This document shows positions 16,912-18,512 of a stretch of 18,512 bases of DNA, one piece after another; positions within the stretch are counted from its first letter, which is position 1; each line of letters opens with the position of its first letter. Source of the stretch: CAZHZT01 sp964537285 (GTDB lineage Bacteria; Bacteroidota; Bacteroidia; Chitinophagales; Saprospiraceae); contig CAZHZT010000118.1 of NCBI GenBank assembly GCA_964537285.1, positions 1-18,512 of the forward strand. The letters run 5' to 3'. The position numbers and the translations under genes were made by a program. Under the pieces are notes generated by a model. The model did not search any database and was not told the origin of the DNA. It worked only from the letters and a program-made list of their open reading frames with translations.

Positions 16912-17469
16912 GTGCTGTATAAAGTGAAATTGAAGAATGCCGATGAAAACGTGCTTCTTGACGATCAGGTTTATGAATATCTCACCAACGACCCCTACTT
17001 TAAAAGAGTAAAACTGATCGATAACCTCCGCCGCCACTCCAGTGGCTGCGCAGTATTTCAAAAAACCTGGAAAAAAGCAGATGGGACCTACAAAACGGAA
17101 ACCATCTACCTGCACAAACTTATTGCCGAAAAGTTTTTGACTACAGAGAAGTCTAATACCAATAACCTGGTAGGGGCTAAAAACGGCAACAAACTGGATT
17201 GCCGCCTCGAAAACCTGGTATGGCGTTCCCGCTCTGTGGCTAGCCGAAAGCGCAAAACCACCAGCAAATGTGGCTATACAGGTGTGTACAAGGAAAATAA
17301 CCGCTACCGGGCCGTAATCTCCGTTAACCGAAAGTCCGTACATATAGGTATGTACGATACTCCTGAAGAGGCTGCCCTGGCCTACAACAAAATGTCCAGA
17401 GAACTCTATGGCGATAATGGTAAGATCAATGTGATTAAGAAGAAGCCAAAGAAATTGGCTAATAAATAG
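16912..17469 (+). CDS. HNH-like/AP2-domain DNA-binding protein
   Basis: 185 residues from a GTG at 16912. A TAG in frame at 16906 prevents any upstream extension, and AGGAA directly before the GTG could help initiation. Residues about 1-60 form a conserved lead-in (LLDDQVYEYL, RRHSSGCAVFQKTW). About 64-106 resembles HNH_3 endonucleases: IYLHKLIAEKFL (His68) and NGNKLDCRLENLVW. The middle NHxDG element of HNH_3 reads NNLVGAKNG here, so the second metal-binding His is missing and nuclease activity is doubtful. Residues 120-171 are an AP2/integrase-type DNA-binding domain (GYTGVYKENNRYRAVISV, HIGMYDTPEEAALAY). A basic tail (KKKPKKLANK) ends the protein. Such genes spread as homing or mobile elements. 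Codon use is more GC-rich than the flanking spacers. It is directly followed by the 17476-17646 palindrome. Confidence 0.8.
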   Translation: MLYKVKLKNADENVLLDDQVYEYLTNDPYFKRVKLIDNLRRHSSGCAVFQKTWKKADGTYKTETIYLHKLIAEKFLTTEKSNTNNLVGAKNGNKLDCRLENLVWRSRSVASRKRKTTSKCGYTGVYKENNRYRAVISVNRKSVHIGMYDTPEEAALAYNKMSRELYGDNGKINVIKKKPKKLANK

Positions 17470-17475
17470 AGCAGC

Positions 17476-17646
17476 AGGATAAAGAGGCTGTCTTATAAGT
17501 AGCTTCGTTGCGCTTGGCAGGAAATTTTCTTTTTTGAGAGGCGTTCTTTTTAAAATTTTTACTAAAAATTTTAAAAAGAACGCCTCTCAATAGATAATAC
17601 TCCTCCCGAGCCAAACGAATTACTTATAAAACAGCTCCTTTATCCT
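17476..17646. repeat. Nested palindrome upstream of the tRNA gene
   Basis: Inner arms 17534-17561 and 17563-17590 are exact reverse complements (28 bp) around a single base. Outer arms are imperfect: AGGATAAAG (17476-17484) pairs with CTTTATCCT (17638-17646), and TTATAAGTA (17493-17501) with TACTTATAA (17621-17629). Further partial pairing runs towards GCTTGGC at about 17512 and GAGCCAAACGAA at 17608-17619. The element lies 6 nt after the HNH-like/AP2 stop and 13 nt before tRNA-Arg. The nested plan matches the one at 1097-1268, though the sequence differs. It could terminate the HNH-like/AP2 transcript, or be a mobile palindromic unit. It also occupies the place where a tRNA promoter would be expected. 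Confidence 0.85.
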
Positions 17647-17659
17647 AAAGTTAACTTAA

Positions 17660-17731
17660 GGCCTCTTAGTTCAACGGATAGAACAACAGTTTCCTAAACT
17701 GTAGATGGCGGTTCGATTCCGCCAGGGGCTA
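17660..17731 (+). tRNA. tRNA-Arg (anticodon CCT)
   Basis: A complete 72-nt cloverleaf can be drawn. The acceptor stem is GGCCTCT (17660-17666) with AGGGGCT (17724-17730), containing G-U pairs at 1-72 and 5-68. The D stem is GTTC/GAAC with an 8-nt loop. The anticodon stem is ACAGT/ACTGT with loop TTCCTAA, giving anticodon CCT at 17693-17695. A 4-nt variable region, a T stem GGCGG/CCGCC and loop TTCGATT follow. The discriminator is A (17731), and CCA is not encoded. It reads AGG codons. Confidence 0.95.
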
Positions 17732-17840
17732 CTCACCTGAATATGAGGAAATAATCAAATGTATCTTTATAGCCTGCCAACCGTATAAGGAAGAAGTTGA
17801 TAATTATTTTAAAAAATTATTGCCAAGTTATTTTCGATAA
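17730..17840 (+). pseudogene. Orphan C-terminal coding remnant touching the tRNA 3' end
   Basis: From 17730 to a TAA at 17838-17840 the plus strand has a 36-codon frame whose translation looks like real protein (YSPEYEEIIKCIFIACQPYK, then EEVDNYFKKLLPSYFR). It has no start codon and continues backwards into the tRNA gene. This is what a gene truncated at a tRNA insertion site would leave, but 36 codons are too few to exclude chance. I do not recognise the family. Confidence 0.3.
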
Positions 17841-17853
17841 CGAGGTTTTTAAT

Positions 17854-17861
17854 TACATTTG
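17854..17861 (+). promoter_or_regulatory. Possible -7 promoter element (TACATTTG)
   Basis: TACATTTG matches the Bacteroidota -7 pattern TAnnTTTG exactly, and a rightward transcript would begin near 17868. The -33 position has only a T-rich TTTTCG rather than TTG, so support is partial. It would serve the structured-RNA region that follows. Confidence 0.25.
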
Positions 17862-17883
17862 TAGCGGAGTAGAAATAAACGAA

Positions 17884-17910
17884 CGGAATTTTTCCGATAA
17901 ATTTTTTTTA
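17884..17910 (+). terminator. Short hairpin followed by a T-run
   Basis: CGGAA (17884-17888) pairs with TTCCG (17892-17896) across a 3-nt loop, followed by ATAAATTTTTTTT. The stem is only 5 bp, so termination would be weak. It could end transcripts reading out of the tRNA gene. Confidence 0.35.
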
Positions 17911-17981
17911 CTATATTTATAAGCCCATGAAATTTAAACGAACTGAGATGAGATAGATTTACGAATTTACTATTCAAAAAA

Positions 17982-18092
17982 AGAAGCCTTGTTAATGCAT
18001 AATGCCTTGTTTTTCAGGCATTAAATTCTTTCCCAAACCGTCCCATTAACCTTTCTGCCGTTATCTCTAAACACGATTTGCAGTAGGCTTCT
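17982..18092 (+). ncRNA. Candidate 111-nt structured RNA, family not identified
   Basis: Three nested or adjacent pairings are compatible with one fold. A closing stem AGAAGCCT (17982-17989) pairs with AGGCTTCT (18085-18092), 8 bp. A second stem GTTAATG (17991-17997) pairs with CATTAAC (18044-18050), 7 bp, and encloses a hairpin AATGCC/GGCATT (18001-18006 and 18017-18022). A weak third arm CTGC/GCAG (18055-18058 and 18080-18083) fills the rest. A competing hairpin, TTAATGC/GCATTAA (17992-17998 and 18018-18024), could replace the second stem. No open reading frame explains the region. Size and long closing stem recall 6S-like RNAs of Bacteroidota, but that is only a guess. It lacks tmRNA, RNase P and SRP hallmarks. 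Confidence 0.4.
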
Positions 18093-18140
18093 AAAACCAA
18101 TCATGGGCGAATTATTTTGTTGAAATGGTTTTTTGACGGG

Positions 18141-18165
18141 ATTCTTCCTTTGTCTTAGGAAGAAT
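18141..18165. terminator. 9-bp hairpin downstream of the structured-RNA candidate
   Basis: ATTCTTCCT (18141-18149) is the exact reverse complement of AGGAAGAAT (18157-18165), with a 7-nt loop. The following TATGCTCGTTTTATT is only moderately T-rich. It is a plausible 3' boundary for an RNA starting upstream of 17982. Confidence 0.4.
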
Positions 18166-18266
18166 TATGCTCGTTTTATTATATGTTTTAACTCATTTAT
18201 TTACAAAGATAAACTGGGGTAGAACCCCTGCAATGTCTTGTATGCGGTGTACACTGAACCATTCAC

Positions 18267-18313
18267 AGCAGAAACCGAAAGTGCGCTATCGGTTTAACTG
18301 CTTTCGATTTTTT
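18267..18313 (+). terminator. Intrinsic terminator-like hairpin
   Basis: AGCAGAAACCGA (18267-18278) pairs with TCGGTTT (18289-18295) and CTGCT (18298-18302), a 12-bp stem with a 2-nt bulge, followed by TTCGATTTTTT. An alternative pairing CGAAAG/CTTTCG (18276-18281 and 18301-18306) with the same T-run is mutually exclusive with it. A GGGGT/ACCCC hairpin (18216-18228) lies upstream, so 18216-18313 may be one small transcript or a leader. No gene ends just before it on the plus strand. Confidence 0.5.
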
Positions 18314-18342
18314 CCTTTGCGGAATGATACTTCGGCAAAGGA
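18313..18342. other. 8-bp hairpin between the terminator and the right-edge ORF
   Basis: TCCTTTGC (18313-18320) is the exact reverse complement of GCAAAGGA (18335-18342), with a 14-nt loop. It begins at the last T of the preceding T-run. Its role is unknown; it may belong to the leader of the ORF at 18425. Confidence 0.4.
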
Positions 18343-18424
18343 TAGTGTCATTTATATTAACCGTAAAAAATTATTTTCTAACCATAAAAGACATAGTATC
18401 AAAAAATTTATTTTACATTTTAAA

Positions 18425-18512
18425 ATGAAACACATTATGATTCCGACAATAACACGTAAGAAAAGCGAGACGCTGTGTTGCCATGGTTTCCAGACCATCG
18501 GCTTGCTGCGCT
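18425..18512 (+). CDS. Start of an unidentified ORF, truncated by the right edge
   Basis: An ATG at 18425 opens 29 codons (MKHIMIPTITRKKSETLCCH, then GFQTIGLLR) to the end of the window. The short N-terminus is basic and has no signal peptide. I do not recognise a family. The composition shifts from very AT-rich spacer to more GC-rich sequence inside the frame, which supports coding. GCCATGGT and ACCATCGGC near 18480-18503 can pair into a hairpin. The start could also lie at the second Met. Confidence 0.4.
   Translation, partial: MKHIMIPTITRKKSETLCCHGFQTIGLLR

Noticed and set aside
16783..17343. 186-codon minus-strand open frame opposite the HNH-like/AP2 gene
   Set aside because: It is antisense to a gene with recognisable domains and shows no family features itself.
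17982..18313. tmRNA, RNase P RNA or SRP RNA in the region after the tRNA
   Set aside because: No tRNA-like domain, no RNase P conserved core and no SRP tetraloop region could be found.
1..18512. CRISPR arrays and insertion sequences
   Set aside because: No regularly spaced direct repeats with unique spacers and no transposase gene are present; the long repeats are inverted, not direct.

Overview
The window looks like the chromosome of a Bacteroidota bacterium, probably of the Saprospiria/Saprospiraceae type. Signs are a choice-of-anchor B protein with a C-terminal Por/type IX secretion (T9SS) sorting domain, a secreted two-domain fasciclin protein, a 2044-residue alpha-2-macroglobulin, no clear Shine-Dalgarno sites, and AT-rich spacers with large palindromes. 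The assignment is inference; there is no rRNA or marker gene to settle it.

Layout: (1) 1-703, minus strand, the N-terminal part of a secreted FAS1-repeat protein that runs off the left edge. (2) 704-1299, a spacer with a very large nested palindrome just upstream of the next gene. (3) 1300-3939, a tandem CbxX/CfqX-type AAA+ ATPase with a duplicated N-terminal module. (4) 4100-5761, a secreted choice-of-anchor B/T9SS protein, preceded by an array of degenerate NNAACGG heptamers. (5) 5771-5860, a perfect 39-bp inverted repeat between convergent genes. (6) 5873-7210, minus strand, a likely two-gene operon: a DUF697-like/SHOCT membrane protein followed by an SRAP (HMCES/YedK-type) abasic-site protein. 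(7) 7361-13495, minus strand, the alpha-2-macroglobulin. (8) 13755-15334, minus strand, a likely operon of a secreted thioredoxin-fold protein and an FAD-dependent oxidoreductase. (9) 15499-16539, minus strand, ribD. (10) 16912-17469, plus strand, an HNH-like/AP2 DNA-binding protein. (11) 17476-18512, a third nested palindrome, tRNA-Arg(CCT), an orphan coding remnant touching the tRNA, a candidate 111-nt structured RNA, further hairpins/terminators, and the start of an unidentified ORF cut by the right edge.

Most protein genes are ordinary housekeeping or cell-surface genes, and no complete defence or biosynthetic system is visible. The least explained content is non-coding: three long palindromes, two of them nested, the heptamer arrays, and the structured-RNA region downstream of the tRNA. 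Among proteins, the duplicated-module/tandem AAA+ ATPase and the HNH-like/AP2 protein with an incomplete HNH motif are the least characterised.
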